Notes: generated by a model from the sequence alone, not told the origin. Counted from the first letter of the stretch, positions 25,760 through 38,070 are shown. The stretch is DNA of 64,000 nt from Symsagittifera roscoffensis (GCF_963678635.1 NC_087067.1:41064379-41128378), one strand, 5' to 3'. Made by a program: numbers and translations.

Positions 25760-27055
25760 ATCAATTAATCTTTTTCGAAGCAATTTTATTCCTACTCATG
25801 ACTTAAGTGTTTTGGGTTTTATGTGATTTGTTTTTCATGTTGGGAGAAAAAATTCAGCCACTATTGCAGTGATAGAATCTACAACGAGTTATAAAAAAAA
25901 GAAGCCTTAAAATGCACGCGCTCTGATACTATTCAATCGACAAAATTTATTTAGCATAATGGAGTTCAATCATTTTGATGGAATAATAACAGCAATTTCA
26001 CTCGAAAGAAAACGAGCAAACAAAATTAGGCAGAAAGAGTCAAGAAGGCAACGCCCAAATTTATGTCATGTTAATTTTTAGTGTCTGTAGTACGCTTGAT
26101 AAATGGCCTGTAAATATTTTAACCAAAACTTTCGGGCTTCAAATTTTAAACAGGAAAAACTTCAGAATTTCTTTTACCCTAAGGTCAAAAAACAAAAAAT
26201 TATTTTTTTCTATTAACACATCAGTTATTCCGCTTGTTAATCAAGCTCGAAAAAATCTCCAAACTAACTTAAATATCGTTAAATAGTCAGATTTTGTATG
26301 GATATACGCTTTTAGGTTTTTGTAGCCCATACTGCTTGCGGAGAAAAGATTTTCCTTAAAACAAGGAACAAAATAACACTGATTCGAAGAGTTTAGTGGT
26401 TCTGTTAAAAAACACTGAAACTTTTTTACGCTCTTTCTGGAGGGCAAAAATCAGTTTTAGTTCTTGCTATTTCAAAAAATGTTAATCTATTTGCACTATT
26501 GTCTTTCTAAACGTTTTTTATTGTCATTGTTATTTTGCGCGTCTACTGGAGTGCAAACATTTTCAATTCTATTGTTTTAATGCGTTTTTATTCTGACTTT
26601 CGAAGAAAACGGAATGTTTATACTTGTGCCGGTTTTTTATTGTGTGAATTTTGAGAAGCAATTCTGATCAAAGCTTTTTATAGATTCTGAAAGATATTGT
26701 TATCTAGCTCTCAAACAGAAAAATTACAATCTCACCGATGATCATTGTGTTATGAAAATTGCTAACCGGCCAATTTGGGATCATCAACGTGCAATAAACT
26801 GCGTTCGTAAAACATGTGGAAGCGGTGGATTAATGCAATCCAAATTGAATTGGGGCAAACCTTTTGGTCTCATTACCGAGACAGACGCTAAATACACCCT
26901 TTTGTAGATCACATAGGTTTTGGGGGAAAAATTGGAGAAAAAAAAGAAAAAAACGTTTATGCAAACTCTTTGTTTTCGGGCTGAGAAATTTTTCATCACA
27001 CTTGTAAGCAGCCATTTATTTTCCCATCACTTTCCCATATATCCGCCAAACTAAA
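25760..27055. other. Stretch without a recognisable gene
   Basis: AT-rich. The longest frames are about 70 codons and low in complexity. No repeat family was recognised. Confidence 0.35.
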
Positions 27056-27059
27056 TTTA

Positions 27060-27513
27060 AGACAAAACTGCTCGACGCCCCGAGTGTTCCGACTGCATTT
27101 TGAAGTCTAGGAAATTTTCGCTTTAAATGACGGGTGAAATTTTCAAAAAAAAAAGTTTTTTGAGATTTTTTCATCCCCCATGCTCGCATATTGCAAAGCA
27201 CTGAATAGACACTATGCCTCAATTCATTTTGGAATGATTTTTAAGACTGATTAAATCTCTACTTTTATATAGCGCGCGATAACTGTCCCAGGTTGACCAA
27301 ACTTGCAATCTTTAAGCCCTTAAAACATTCACTACTAAAACATCAAAGTATCTTTCGAGAAGATGCCGACCGCATTGTAGCCTAGTGTAAGTTTACTTGC
27401 TTTGCAATCCAAAGATTTCCGGACCGGTACTCTCACAACTTTGTAAAATTGGTCGGAATAAAAAAACCACCCCAGGCATATATATTCCTCACTTTCTTCG
27501 AAAGTCGGACAAA
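27060..27513 (+). repeat. RepA family copy, diverged
   Basis: Starts ACAAAACTGCTCGACGCCCCG, then GTGTTCCGACTGCAT, CATCCCCCATGCTCGCATAT, TTTTGGAATGATTTTTAAGAC, AGCGCGCGATAACTGTCCCAG and CACCCCAGGCATATATATTCC, and ends ACTTTCTTCGAAAGTCGGAC. The central part is internally deleted. Confidence 0.75.
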
Positions 27514-28164
27514 CACTATTCAAAATGACTCACCTCACAATTTAAGAAAACTAACCAAAATGGCTAGCCTTAATTCCTTTTGTATATGTCACTGAGTCAC
27601 TGATATATCAATTTGATAGTTTGTTGTATAAAAATTTGATTTGTCTCTTAATAAAGAGCCTTCCTTGCTCGTATCAACTTGAGGTAGATGTTTTTGCCAA
27701 AAAGGCAACTATTGCTTCATAATGCTGAGATTTCAAATAACCAGTCTTTCGTTCTAGTTCTGATTACATTCAGGTTAGTTTCTGTAGGTTGATATATTTA
27801 TCTGTTGGACAAATACATGATATAGCTGAATTAGAAATTCAAGGTTTGGTATTGCTCTATAATTAAAGAAGTAACCTAATGGATCACATGGTTCATGACT
27901 ATAATATCATCAGCTCATAAATCAGTCGCCTATGCATAACTCCGAACACGCTTTGCATGCCTGTGGCGATGATGGCTTGCTGAAGCCCAGTTGAACCTAA
28001 GTGTATACCTAAAATGAGAACCCAGTACTACAATTTTTCTCTTTCACGCTTGGCGATAGCAACAAAAAAAACATTTCTCAATACTTTAAGTATTTTTAAA
28101 TGGCGCAGAAATTTTGCCCTACATAAAGACGTACCTTGATAGTTGAAATATTTTACCTTCAAAT

Positions 28165-28550
28165 TGATGTTTCATTATTCTGCGAAAACCACATTTTTCT
28201 ATGAACCGAATTTAATTTGGTAATTTCCTATAAAATGCTCTCCAACTATAAATTGAGTCAACAACCAAACTGTCAAGTATTACACTGGTGGTAATTGATA
28301 TGAAAAAGCGGTAATTAATATGAAAAAATTCGTATTTATATGTTCAAGTTTGCTCAAGAATAGTTGAATTGGTAGTATTTGAAAAATGTTATAGTTTTTG
28401 AAACAATTTTTTTTCTACGTATGGTATCTAGTATGTCTTAATAGTTTTGATTACATTTTTCTCCGAAAACGAGAATTTTGTACAAAGAAAAAATTATTTG
28501 ACAATTTCCTTTTAAATGATTTTAAACTATAAATTGAGTTTGCAGCCAGA
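28165..28550 (+). repeat. Imperfect local duplication of about 90 bp
   Basis: 28170-28270 and 28447-28548 share, in order, CGAAAACNA, TTTGGTAATTTCCT/TTTGACAATTTCCT, AAAATGCT/AAATGATT and AACTATAAATTGAGT. Between them are two GGTAATTNATATGAAAAA words. No coding content. Confidence 0.45.
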
Positions 28551-28587
28551 GTCGTGTAGGCCCAGAGGACCTCTTTTTGAAGGATAA

Positions 28588-29108
28588 ACAAGACTGCTCC
28601 TATCAAGGCGAAGTCCTGAAGGTTCTGACTGCCCTTAAGTAAAAACATGAAAATAGTGCTCGAGCAGGAATGACATGAAAAAAGTTAAATGTAAAAAAAT
28701 AAAAAGAAATGAATTTTTTAAATTTTGTGAAAACCACCCCCACTCACCATAAAAAGTACAAAGTGATAAATTTCGCTCCGTAAAACAAAATAACTATGGC
28801 ATATAAGCTTTCTTCAACCAATTTGGAACGATTTTCAGGACGGATTAAATCTCGTCTTACGCGTTAATAGCGCGAAAAATCTCGCGCGTTAATTGTCCTA
28901 AATTAGTCAAAATTGCCAGCTTTAAGCCCCCGTAACTTTACGAAAAATAATCACAGGTGAAATATTTTCTTTAATTTAAGCTCAAGAGAACAATACCATT
29001 TGAATGATATAAACATTCCGTCTAAAAAGGCTAGTTAAAGAATCGAAGTTTGCCTGAAGAAAAAAACTACCCCGAGTACATATGTTCCGTTACTTTCGCT
29101 CTGAAATT
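28588..29108 (+). repeat. RepA family copy, near full length
   Basis: Begins AACAAGACTGCTCCTATCAAG and retains TTACGCGTTAATAGCGCGAA, CTCGCGCGTTAATTGTCC, TAAGCCCCCGTAACTTTACG and AATCACAGGTGAAATATT. It ends TTCCGTTACTTTCGCTCTGAAA with the final GTCGGAACAA altered. Confidence 0.85.
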
Positions 29109-29576
29109 ATCCAACCTCAACCCAAAAAATTGCGGCTCAGAAAATTGCTCTATTTGAAATGAATTTTACACGCCAGCTGTTCCTAGCGTTTTTGCCTAGC
29201 ACTTAGAAGCGACGATGACTCAATCCGGCTCTGAAATTTTTACAAACTGATTTTCAGAGGCAAGTTTTCTAGCATTCAATTGCGTCTGGAGCTTTTTCCA
29301 ATTTGAAGCTCATTGCGTTGGGTGTTGAATTTTTTTCTCAAAGATAACCACATTTTTGTTTCCGCTTTTCAAGGAAAGTGACTGAATATTTGGCCTCGGG
29401 TTGGTTTTTTTCCATGACAAAAGTTGAATTTTAAATGAATCCTTTTTGACGGTTTTTTCTACTATTGATGTCTTCAGATTAATTTTGAAAAACGGCAATT
29501 TAATCCGGCTCAAAAATTCGATCAAACTGAATAGATTTATCTAGTTTTTGTTCCGATTGTCGAAAGTATCAATTTT

Positions 29577-30030
29577 TGTTCCGACTTTCAACTTCTAAGT
29601 AGCCATTTTTGACATAATTTTTAGCATTGAAATTATATTGTTGTCTTGAGCTTAAATTTGAAAAAAAAATTATTTCACTTGTGATCAATTTTCGTTAAGT
29701 TATGGGGGTTTAAATATTGGCATTTTGGCCAGTTTGGGACAATTAAACCGCGATTTTTTTTTGCGCTTTTAACGCGTAAGCGAGATTTAATCCATCTTAG
29801 AAATAGTTTCATTTTGGTTGAAGGAAGCTTATTTGCCATAATTGTTTTGTTAATAGGAGCGAAATCTATCACTTTGTATTCTATATGGCTTGTGAGGGGA
29901 TGATTTTTAAGAATTTTTAATTTTTTTTTTGAAATTTTTTTTATTACACTTTTTTTCATGTTTCTACTGCTCCTTAGACCTTAGAAGGCAGTCGAAGGTT
30001 CGAGGGCTTCACTCTGATTCGAGCAGTCTA
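29577..30030 (-). repeat. RepA family copy, reverse orientation
   Basis: Starts on the plus strand with TTGTTCCGACTTTC, then AAGTAGCCATTTTTGAC, GTGATCAATTTTCGTTAAGTTATGGGGG, TTTAACGCGTAAGCGAGATTTAA and GCAGTCGAAGGTTCGAGGGC, and ends GAGCAGTCT. It faces the forward copy at 28588-29108 tail to tail. Confidence 0.85.
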
Positions 30031-30039
30031 GCTGTGTTT

Positions 30040-30150
30040 GGTTTTTTCTTCTGACAAGTTTCGACTTTTTAATTAGCCTCTTTTGAGCTGAAAAATTTTG
30101 ATGCCGTGAATTGGAATTCACAAAGATATTTTACCGGTTTTGAATCTTCT
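30040..30150 (-). repeat. RepA 3'-end fragment
   Basis: TTCTTCTGACAAGTTTCGACTTTTTAATTAGCC and the following ATATTTTACCGGTTTTGA match the 3' third of RepA in reverse. The rest is missing. Confidence 0.5.
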
Positions 30151-30703
30151 CTCAACACGTGAGCGGCGATTCAAGCCGGCTCAAAAACTGTTCCAATTTG
30201 ATGTGAGACAAGCTATTTAAAATTGATAAAACAATTCTCGACGCGAAAGATTTTCGTTACACTTTACAACTAATATTTGGCGGAATTAATTCAAAAATTT
30301 TTTAAAAATGCCATTTTTTTTTTTCAGTCATTCTCTTCTACCAACATATCCTAGCCAAAATTGCACAATCTGTTGATTTTGCTTTGAAAACCGAAATGAA
30401 AAGATGAGATATTTCTTCAATTAGTCAACTAGTTTGTTTCCAGTCACTCATGACTGCCAATTTGATCTAGATGGAAATGCTTGGTTGACAATTCCGTTTT
30501 TAATTACTTTCTTTCAAAAAACAATTGAAGACAACTGCGTCCTCCCAGGATTGGGAAAACTTTTTTTGTGTGAACGAATTTTCACTGTAAATCTATATAA
30601 GATATTTGATTTATCTCTATCATCTTTAGGTGATCACTGTTTGTTTAACTGTCGCCAGGTTTTACTTACCCGCGTTAGTTTTTTTCATTTGTATTGGTAC
30701 TTT

Positions 30704-31206
30704 TTGTTCCGACTTTCGGAACAAAATTAACGGATTATTTGTGCTCGGGGTGGGTTTTTTTCAGGCAAAATTCGACTTTGACGGTATTTTTATATCATTC
30801 AAAAAGTATTGTTGTCCTCAGCTTAATTTCGAAAAGATATTTTACCTGTGATCATTTTTGTTTAAGTTATAGGGGTTTAAAGATTGCTATTTTGGCCAAT
30901 TTGGAACAATTAACGCGCCATCTATTTCGCGCAATTAACGCGTAAGCGGAGATTTAATTCGTTTTAGAAATCGTTCCAAACTGGTTGAAGGAAGCTTATT
31001 TGCCATAACTGGTTCGTTGCTAGGAGCGATATCTATCACGTTGTACTTTATATGGCATGTGGGGGATGGTTTTCACAAAAAATCTCAATTTAAAAAAAAT
31101 TCACTTAATTTCATTTTATTTAATTTTTTCATGTTATTGCTGCTCCATAGACCTTAAAAGGCAGTCGAAGGTTCCAGGGTTTTGCCCTGATACGAGCAGT
31201 CTTGTT
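30704..31206 (-). repeat. RepA family copy, reverse, near full length
   Basis: Plus-strand reading: TTGTTCCGACTTTCGGAACA, GTGCTCGGGGTGGGTTTTTTTC, TTAAGTTATAGGGGTTTAAAG, CGCAATTAACGCGTAAGCGG, CCTTAAAAGGCAGTCGAAGG, TTTTGCCCTGATACGAGCAGTCTTGTT. Just to its left, CTTACCCGCGTTAG resembles one end of the fold-back element at 25219. Confidence 0.9.
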
Positions 31207-31437
31207 TAGTTTTAAAGATCGCCTGCCTGCTATAAATCATAGTGGACTTTCTATTAATTACACATACTTTTCAGTAGCTCTTGGTTTTTCCCAGCTGATT
31301 TCTAATTAAATTCTAATCTGGGCCTCAGGTTTGATGCTGCTTTTCAAGCCTAGTTAAGATTTTGGATTGAAGTATTCACTTTAGGGTAACCATACGTCGA
31401 ACAGAAATCAAGCATTCTTTTGCCATTTGATTTTACT

Positions 31438-31910
31438 TTTCCGACTTTCGTAACAAAAGTTACGGAATATTTATGCTCGGGGTGGGTTTTTTCTTCAGAC
31501 AAACTTCGACTTTTTAGCAAGCCTCTTTTGAGGGAATCTTTTTTTTCATATCATTTGAAAGTTAAAGTTCTCCTGAGCTTAAATTTTGAAAAAAATATAT
31601 TTCACCTGTGATCTGTTTTTGTTAAGTTATAGGGGTTTAATTCAGGCATTTTGGCCAATTTGGGACAATTAACGCGCGATATATTTCGCGTTATTAACGC
31701 TTAAGCGGAGATTTAATCTGTCTTAAAAATCATTCCAAATTGATCCAATGAAGCTCTTATGCTATAATTGATTCGTTAATAGAAGCGAAAATTGTCGCTT
31801 TGTACTTAAAATGGCGGGTCGGGTATGTTTTTACAAAAATCTCAAAAAAAAAGTTTATTTTATTAAATTTTTCATGTTATTATTGCTCCGTAGACCTTAC
31901 AAGGCAGTCA
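31438..31910 (-). repeat. RepA family copy, reverse, 5' end lost
   Basis: CCGACTTTCGTAACAAAAGTTACGG, ATGCTCGGGGTGGG, CCTGTGATCTGTTTTTGTTAAGTTATAGGGG and TTAACGCGCGATATATTTCGC are all present. It stops at AAGGCAGTC without the CAGGGC hairpin. Confidence 0.88.
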
Positions 31911-31914
31911 GTGA

Positions 31915-32920
31915 CCAATCTTGTTATATGTTATATTTGAGCCCATCTAATCAAGCTCTAACTATTAGGCTGAATTCAATCAACTGCTCCGTGGTGATCT
32001 AGCTTTTTTTAAAATCAGATTTGAGTAAAAAGGGGGAATCCTAATTTACCATTATCATCATTAGGATTATTGGGACTATAACATACGATTATCTTGAAAG
32101 TCTCACTGTTTTCCGAAATTTCCGTTGAGCTAATTTTACTCAACCTTTCATCTTTGTTCGGAACATATGCTTTGAATACCTTTCATGCATTTTTTTGTTT
32201 ATGTTAGATTTCAAATGTGAAACTAATTTTAAACATTTTTCTGCCAATCAAGTGTGTCTCATGACCAGTCGTTCAGGCGCAGTTGATAATGTGAAATCAG
32301 TTAATTGCTCTTTGCTGATTCTATTAATAAAATCACCCAGACTGTGTTTGAGGTCCAGTCTTTGGCCTGGTGGGATGTCTTTTTATTTTTTATCTTAAAC
32401 AGAATAAAAGCTATCAAAATAAAATTTCCTTTGAAAACCAGAACAGCAAAAATCTTTGTATCAAGAGGATGCCCTGAGTCTATCTGTAGAAAGCCCTTCC
32501 TTCTCAAGGAAAGTCATCAGGGGAAAAACACTTAAAGATACAAAACACTTTTGTATTTTATCGAGAAGCTTTGTGAATAAATTGACGAGAAATCAAGATC
32601 CGAACAAATTTCGAGATGCAATGTAAAATGTTGCTTATCTGATATAAAAAATTGTAAAAATTTGGACAAAACACACGCATATGAAAAACACGCAATTTTT
32701 TCTTTTAGTTTGTTTTGGTTGATTGATCTGAAAAAAAAATTGCACTATTATTTCAAATATTGCTCTAATAATTCAAATATTGCACATGTTTTTCAAGTAA
32801 GGCAAGGAAACATGCTTAACTTATGTGTTTTATACAATGATAAACTCTTGATGTGGAAAAGCATACAATGGTTCAACCACACTGATTGAGATGACAATAG
32901 TTCAACAGAAGTTTCTTTTC
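31915..32920. other. Stretch without a recognisable gene
   Basis: Several frames of 60-76 codons overlap on both strands between 32195 and 32889, with no recognisable motif or splice context. I do not call a gene. Confidence 0.35.
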
Positions 32921-32924
32921 AATA

Positions 32925-33185
32925 CTTTTTGTTCCGACCATCGAAAATGGGGAGGAACTTTGAATTGGGGTGTATTTTAGTTATTTTTTCTTTTTGCTTT
33001 CCACGCAAAATCTGGCAGAACAAATAATCATCGGACTTGAGTGATATATCATAATAAAGCCTTTTCAGTCTTGATTGGAACGACATTAAAATATTCTCAA
33101 ATCTTTTTTTTTCTAATTTCGAGAAGAACCGGTTTGAATTTTTTGATTATTTGTTTTAGTTCGAGCAAAACAATAAGCTTGCAGT
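32925..33185 (-). repeat. Dispersed repeat family D, copy 3, diverged
   Basis: In reverse it contains GCTCGAACTAAAAC and AAACCGGTTCTTCTC, matching GCTCGAAATTTAACTAAAAC and AAACCGGTTTTTCTC at 63010-63215. It also shares CACGCAAAATCTGG and TCATCGGACTTGAGTGAT with the copy at 22740-23165. Confidence 0.45.
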
Positions 33186-33189
33186 AGCT

Positions 33190-34410
33190 TAGTGAAAGGC
33201 TTAGAAACTTTCAATAGCTGAATTTAAGCCGTAACAATTTAATTTCTCTCAAAGATAGTTTTTTTTCAGTATTTTAGCGCTTTTTTGGAGACAAAAACTT
33301 CCAAAATTCAAAAACTGCAAAAAGTTTAGATAATTTGAAAATTTTTTGTTGAATTTCTGTTTTGCTAGTCATTTTTTTAAACAAAATTTTGTTTTCTAAT
33401 TTGAGTATTAACAAAAAATTGCCAAAGTTCTAGTTTTTCGTTAGTTAAGTTTATTTTATCACCCTGTCGAAAATTACACAGCTCTAGTTTTTCATTAAGG
33501 TTACTTTTTGAACCCGCCGAAAAAACTTTTAATGCGATGGTTGGAACATTCTGTGCAAGTTGCACCGTAACTGGCTATGCTTGTTGATTTTTTGTGCTTA
33601 GTCAAGGTGGGTGTTGAATAAAATCAAGAAGAAAAAATCATTGAAAATAAATTGCTGCAATTGTTTTGTTGCAATATATTGCAACAACAATAACTTCTTA
33701 AACGCTTCTGCTCACATAGCAAAAAAAATAGAAAAAAAACCTTTGAAGGCTAGTCTCTCATCGTGTAATGTAAAAAGGTTGTGTCTTTTAGCATAAAAAA
33801 CGAAAACGTACATAAAAATTTTGTGAAAGTTTCGATATTACGATCAATAGGTCTTCAATATGATGATACACTTGCCTTTCTACAAGATTTTTTTGATGTA
33901 GTCCAAATCAAACTAAAAAATTAACTAATCAAAAAATCTTTCAGGTCACTTTCAGAGACGCCATTCGAGCATCAACGTTATATACGTAATTGATTCGTAT
34001 ACTGGAGAACAAAAGTAACGGAAGCAGAGAAACTAAAACCAAAAAATGAGGGACAATTTTTGAAACGGCAAGATTAACTGGTTACTTCTATATTAGTTTT
34101 TGCCAGTAGAAAGTGATATACCAAATTTTTATCTGAGAAAATTACATAACTTTTGAGAATTACAAAAAACTAAATACGCTCGTTTTTCAAGAACTTTAAT
34201 GAAAAATTTACAGCAGTTTTTGTCCAATTTTTAAGCCCAACTGATTGGTTCATAGAATACCCTTCAAAAACAAAACCCTTCAAAACAGCATCCAGTTTTC
34301 TCAAAAATTTAAACTCATTGGCAAGAAAAAAAAAGCTGTTAAAAGTGCAAATTGAGCTACAGTAGCCATCAATAGCTGTCTTTCAAAAAGATTACTACTA
34401 TATTTGTAAA
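33190..34410. other. Stretch without a recognisable gene
   Basis: Low-complexity AT-rich DNA. A short CTAGTTTTTCGTTAG/CTAGTTTTTCATTAAG duplication sits near 33430-33500. No frame worth calling. Confidence 0.35.
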
Positions 34411-34414
34411 AGTT

Positions 34415-34948
34415 AACAAGATTGCTCGTGTCAGGGCGAAGCGCTGACTGTTTCGACTGCCTTTTAAGGTTTATGGAGCATTAATAACATCAAAAAATTG
34501 AAAGTAATAAAACAAAATGAAAAATCTTTTTTTCTAAAATATGATTTTTTTAAATAAAAACTATCACCCCACACGCCATATAAAGTACAAAAATAAAGAT
34601 TTCGCTCCTTGTAACAAATCAATTATGGCAAATAAGCTTCTTTCAACCAATTTGGAACGACTTCTAAGTCGGATTAAATCTCCGTTTACGCGATAATAGC
34701 GCGAAATAGATCGCACTATAATTGTTCCAAATTGGCCAAATTAGCGATCTTTAAACCCCTATAACTTTACAAAACATGATAACAGGTGAAATATCTTTTG
34801 AAGTTTAAACTCAAGATAACAATATTTTTGAATTATATAAAAAAAATTCGTCAAAAATGACTAGTTAAAAAGTCGAAATTTGTCTGAAGAAAAAAAAACC
34901 CACCCGAGCACAAATATTCCGTTACTTTAGTATCGAAAGTCGGAACAA
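34415..34948 (+). repeat. RepA family copy, full length
   Basis: Starts AACAAGATTGCTCGTGTCAG and ends AGTATCGAAAGTCGGAACAA, with all intermediate landmarks present and modest divergence. Confidence 0.9.
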
Positions 34949-35366
34949 AAAAGTTTAGGAGAGAAAAAGTGCCAAGTTAAGCTCCAAGAATGTAAGTGAA
35001 CAAATAACAACAAACTCATAGACAAGTTCCTGTCTTCATTCTTAGTTCTCGGAGTGCTTTTTCTATAAAAATCAAAAATTTTACGACTAGCGCTATATGT
35101 TTGAAGCTCGTATGATTGACATCCTCAGATAGTTTGATGCACTTTGTTGAAAAGAGTAAGAGTTCTTCGATGATTCAATTATAATACGTCAAGCGATTTT
35201 ACGTGAATTATGACGATAAAATGTAAAGTACAAGAATACACTTGTTAAATATAAGTAAAAACGAAAGCTTGTAAAATTATTTGTATGCCATAAATTTGCG
35301 ATTCGCAGGCTAAATTTTAGATATCCATCATAATGAAGAGAACGTTTTATGAATAATTGCTGGTGC

Positions 35367-35807
35367 TTATTTCTTTAAAGTTTTTGTTCTGCTCGATTCT
35401 GTTAAAGGTTTTGCTGATTTTGTCAAATTGCCTTTTGTCACCACAGTTTTTGATTTTCCTTCTAAGTTTCGCGTCTTCTTCGAGTCTGAAGTTTGTTGTT
35501 CTTCTGCAACTTGACTTTTAAGCGCTTCAATGTCAATACTTGAACTTTCTTCATAACTATTTTTTGACTCACAGTCAACGATGTTAATTTCAACTTCTTT
35601 CATACTTTTCATCGCTTTCTCTTCAAAAACTTTTTCCCCGTCCCTTTTTTTCCGTTTTTTCATTCTATCCTGTTCGCGAGCTACCATAGTGTAAATGTCA
35701 ACTTTTTGTTTGTTGTTGTAATAAACTATTAGTCCAAGAACTGTACAAGCTACGGCTAAAACTGTGATGGGAATCAAAAGGGATGCAACATGATAGTTGT
35801 AGGCCAT
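35367..35807 (-). CDS. Small single-pass membrane protein with a charged tail, unrecognised
   Basis: An uninterrupted frame of 146 codons from the second in-frame ATG; an upstream ATG at 35840 would add 11 residues. I prefer the second because the membrane segment then starts close to the N-terminus. Residues about 9-30 are strongly hydrophobic (SLLIPITVLAVACTVLGLIV), followed by YYNNKQK and a highly charged tail with a KKRKKRDGEK cluster, an acidic Glu/Ser-rich middle and a Lys/Ser/Thr-rich end. No signal-peptide cleavage site is obvious, and the positive cluster after the segment suggests a cytosolic tail. I do not recognise a family. Its length and biased composition compared with neighbouring frames argue that it is real. 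It is flanked by RepA copies at 34.9 kb and 36.3 kb. No clear AATAAA was found downstream. Confidence 0.55.
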   Translation of the reverse strand: MAYNYHVASLLIPITVLAVACTVLGLIVYYNNKQKVDIYTMVAREQDRMKKRKKRDGEKVFEEKAMKSMKEVEINIVDCESKNSYEESSSIDIEALKSQVAEEQQTSDSKKTRNLEGKSKTVVTKGNLTKSAKPLTESSRTKTLKK

Positions 35808-36190
35808 TTTGGTCGTACTTTTGACGATCAAAAATTTCAACTGATAAATGTTTGCTCACATGTGGAAAACAAAACATGATGTTTATCCAATTTGATCACA
35901 AATTTTAATAGTTTTTAAGCCTGGTTGGCATTAACTCGATTGATCACAGACTAGTCAAAATAGCCACCCATCATTACAGTTTTTTAATTTCTGCTATGTA
36001 ATTGACGTTTCATGGTAACTATACTCAATGAAAGCGAAGCCGTCTCCATTAACTGCCAGGCTCTGAGAAATTAATACAACATTATTTTCTTAGTAGCGAA
36101 AAAATGTTAAATAAATTTTGAATTGTCTAATAAAATCCTTTTTCACTATAATACATATATGTACAAACAGTAGAAGTAAAAGCCAAACAG

Positions 36191-37131
36191 CCCGCAGTGA
36201 GGTTCTATGGATAAAAATCAATTATAATCAATTTTTGTTGTAAAATTTTGGCATTATAATCGGTTATAACTATCCTTTGGGACCAAAATATTGATTATAA
36301 TACATGATAATCAATTATAAAGGACTACAAGACTGCTCGTATCAGGGCGAAGCCCTGAATGTTTCGACTGCCATTTAAAGTTTATGGAGCAGTAATAACA
36401 TTAAAAAATTAAATGAAACAAAACTAAATAGAATTTTTTTTTAATTTGAAATTTTTTAAGAAAAATTATCCCCTCACACCCCATATAAAGTACAAAAGGA
36501 TAAATTTCGCTCCTTGTAACAAATGAATTATGGCAAAAAAATTTCTTTTAACCAATTTGGAACGATTTCTAAGACGGATTAACTGGCAATATTTAAACCC
36601 CCGTAACTTTACAAAAAATGGTCACAGGTAAAATATCTTTTCAAATTTGAGCTCAGGACAACAACACCTTTCGAATGATAAAAAAAATTCCGTCAAAATT
36701 GGCTAGTTAAAAATTCGAAATTTGTCTGAAGAAAAAAAAACCCATCCCGAGCACAAATATTCCGTCACTTTTGTATCGAAAGTCGGAACAATAATAATGG
36801 ATTATAATCACTAAAAAAAAACTTTACCAATTTTTATGCTTAACTTGCAGCTTTCTCTGCATCACTCACAGCCTATTCGATTTCTAAAACTACTCATTTT
36901 TAGTTAAAATTTGCCATTTTTTAGAATGATTTGGTTTCAAGGTTTTGGAAAATCCAGGCTCTAACCCATAAAAATGTATTGTAATCCATTATAATCCATC
37001 TATTATAATCGATTATAATGAATTAGTTTGCTTGCTCCATTAATTGTATTATAATCGCTTAATAATATTCTATAACCGATTATTTTAGAATTTTATGGAG
37101 ACTATTATTATCCATGAAACCTCATTGCGGG
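36191..37131. mobile_element. Terminal-inverted-repeat element with a nested RepA insertion
   Basis: The left end CCCGCAGTGAGGTTCTATGG followed by ATAAAAAT is matched in inverted form at the right end (reading inward CCCGCAATGAGGTTTCATGG and ATAATAAT), about 28 bp with few mismatches. The interior is built of TTATAATCGATTATAAT-like palindromic words. A RepA copy (36326-36791) interrupts it, so the element was there first. No transposase frame is present; it is a non-autonomous, MITE-like element of about 475 bp without the insertion. I could not define a target duplication. Confidence 0.7.
36326..36791 (+). repeat. RepA family copy with internal deletion
   Basis: Starts CAAGACTGCTCGTATCAGGGC and ends ATCGAAAGTCGGAACAA. 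The block with TTACGCGTTAATAGCGCG and TGTCCCAAATTGGCC is missing: AGACGGATTAA joins directly to CTGGCAATATTTAAACC. Confidence 0.9.
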
Positions 37132-37447
37132 AGCTTTCTAGAACCAATAGTTTCAAGCAAAACAGTCATTATAAAAAAAATTATTTTGAGTTTTATTGAA
37201 AAATATTTTTTTTCTTTTTGACTACATTATCAGGCTTTTTTTCTGGGATGCAATTTCAGGAACCAGATAAAATATTCGACCGGTAAATTTTAAGTCATTG
37301 GATTTTTTTAGATTGTTTTTAGAATTATTCAATTTTATTGAATCTATTAGGATTCCTCTTTTAATATATGGTTCCTTCTCAGCCAAAAATTGCACCTAAT
37401 CTAGTTATTTGACAAGGGAATTTTTTTCCTCCCCATGTGCAAATATG

Positions 37448-37720
37448 CTAATAGGTACAGGTAGAATGATGAATGTTCACATTGTCCGAGTGGTTTTTAA
37501 AGTTGACATGCGGACTACCGGGGCCATGAACAACACATTTAGTCTTCATAGTCAACCTTTTCAACCCATTTGCCATACCACAAAAGGGTTGATTATGCGA
37601 GATAATAGGCGAGGGCAAATAGTGCTTACCATTTCCTATAAAATAATAGAAATGTCTGATTACAATTACCTCATAATAAACATACGTTTTCTCTTGTAAA
37701 AAAACGTCGTCTATTTCCAA
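37448..37720 (-). CDS. Possible terminal coding exon, unrecognised
   Basis: A minus-strand frame of up to 90 codons with higher G+C than its surroundings. It contains several Cys and His in CGMANGLKRLTMKTKCVVHG, and HSDNVNIHHSTCTY at the end before the stop. The spacing does not match a zinc finger I know. GAAATG|GTAAGC inside it could be a donor site, which would make the call wrong. An overlapping plus-strand frame (37409-37699) is equally long and less protein-like. Low confidence. Confidence 0.25.
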   Translation of the reverse strand: MEIDDVFLQEKTYVYYEVIVIRHFYYFIGNGKHYLPSPIISHNQPFCGMANGLKRLTMKTKCVVHGPGSPHVNFKNHSDNVNIHHSTCTY

Positions 37721-38070
37721 AGGCTTAATGGTTTCATGTTTTCATTGTATTGTTACTCGTGGGCTCGATGGCTTTTATAGTATTGGTTCCAACTTTTTTG
37801 TAGCCTCTCTCAATCTCAGTTGTTAAAGCTTTGTGAAACTCTTTTGTCTCTTGACATATTTTTTTTGTTTTATACTGTCCGCTACTGTTTTTAGCTATAT
37901 TCGCAGTTTCTACAATTGTTTAATGCATCTCCTTAATGTAAATGAGTCGATGTTTGTAAGAATAGGGGTCTCTGCAAAAAATAAACTTAAAGCTTCTCTA
38001 GTAAACGCTTCTTCAAAGTGCCCGAGAATGATTGATTTCCTACTTTTGATTTATGCAATATGAATATGAT

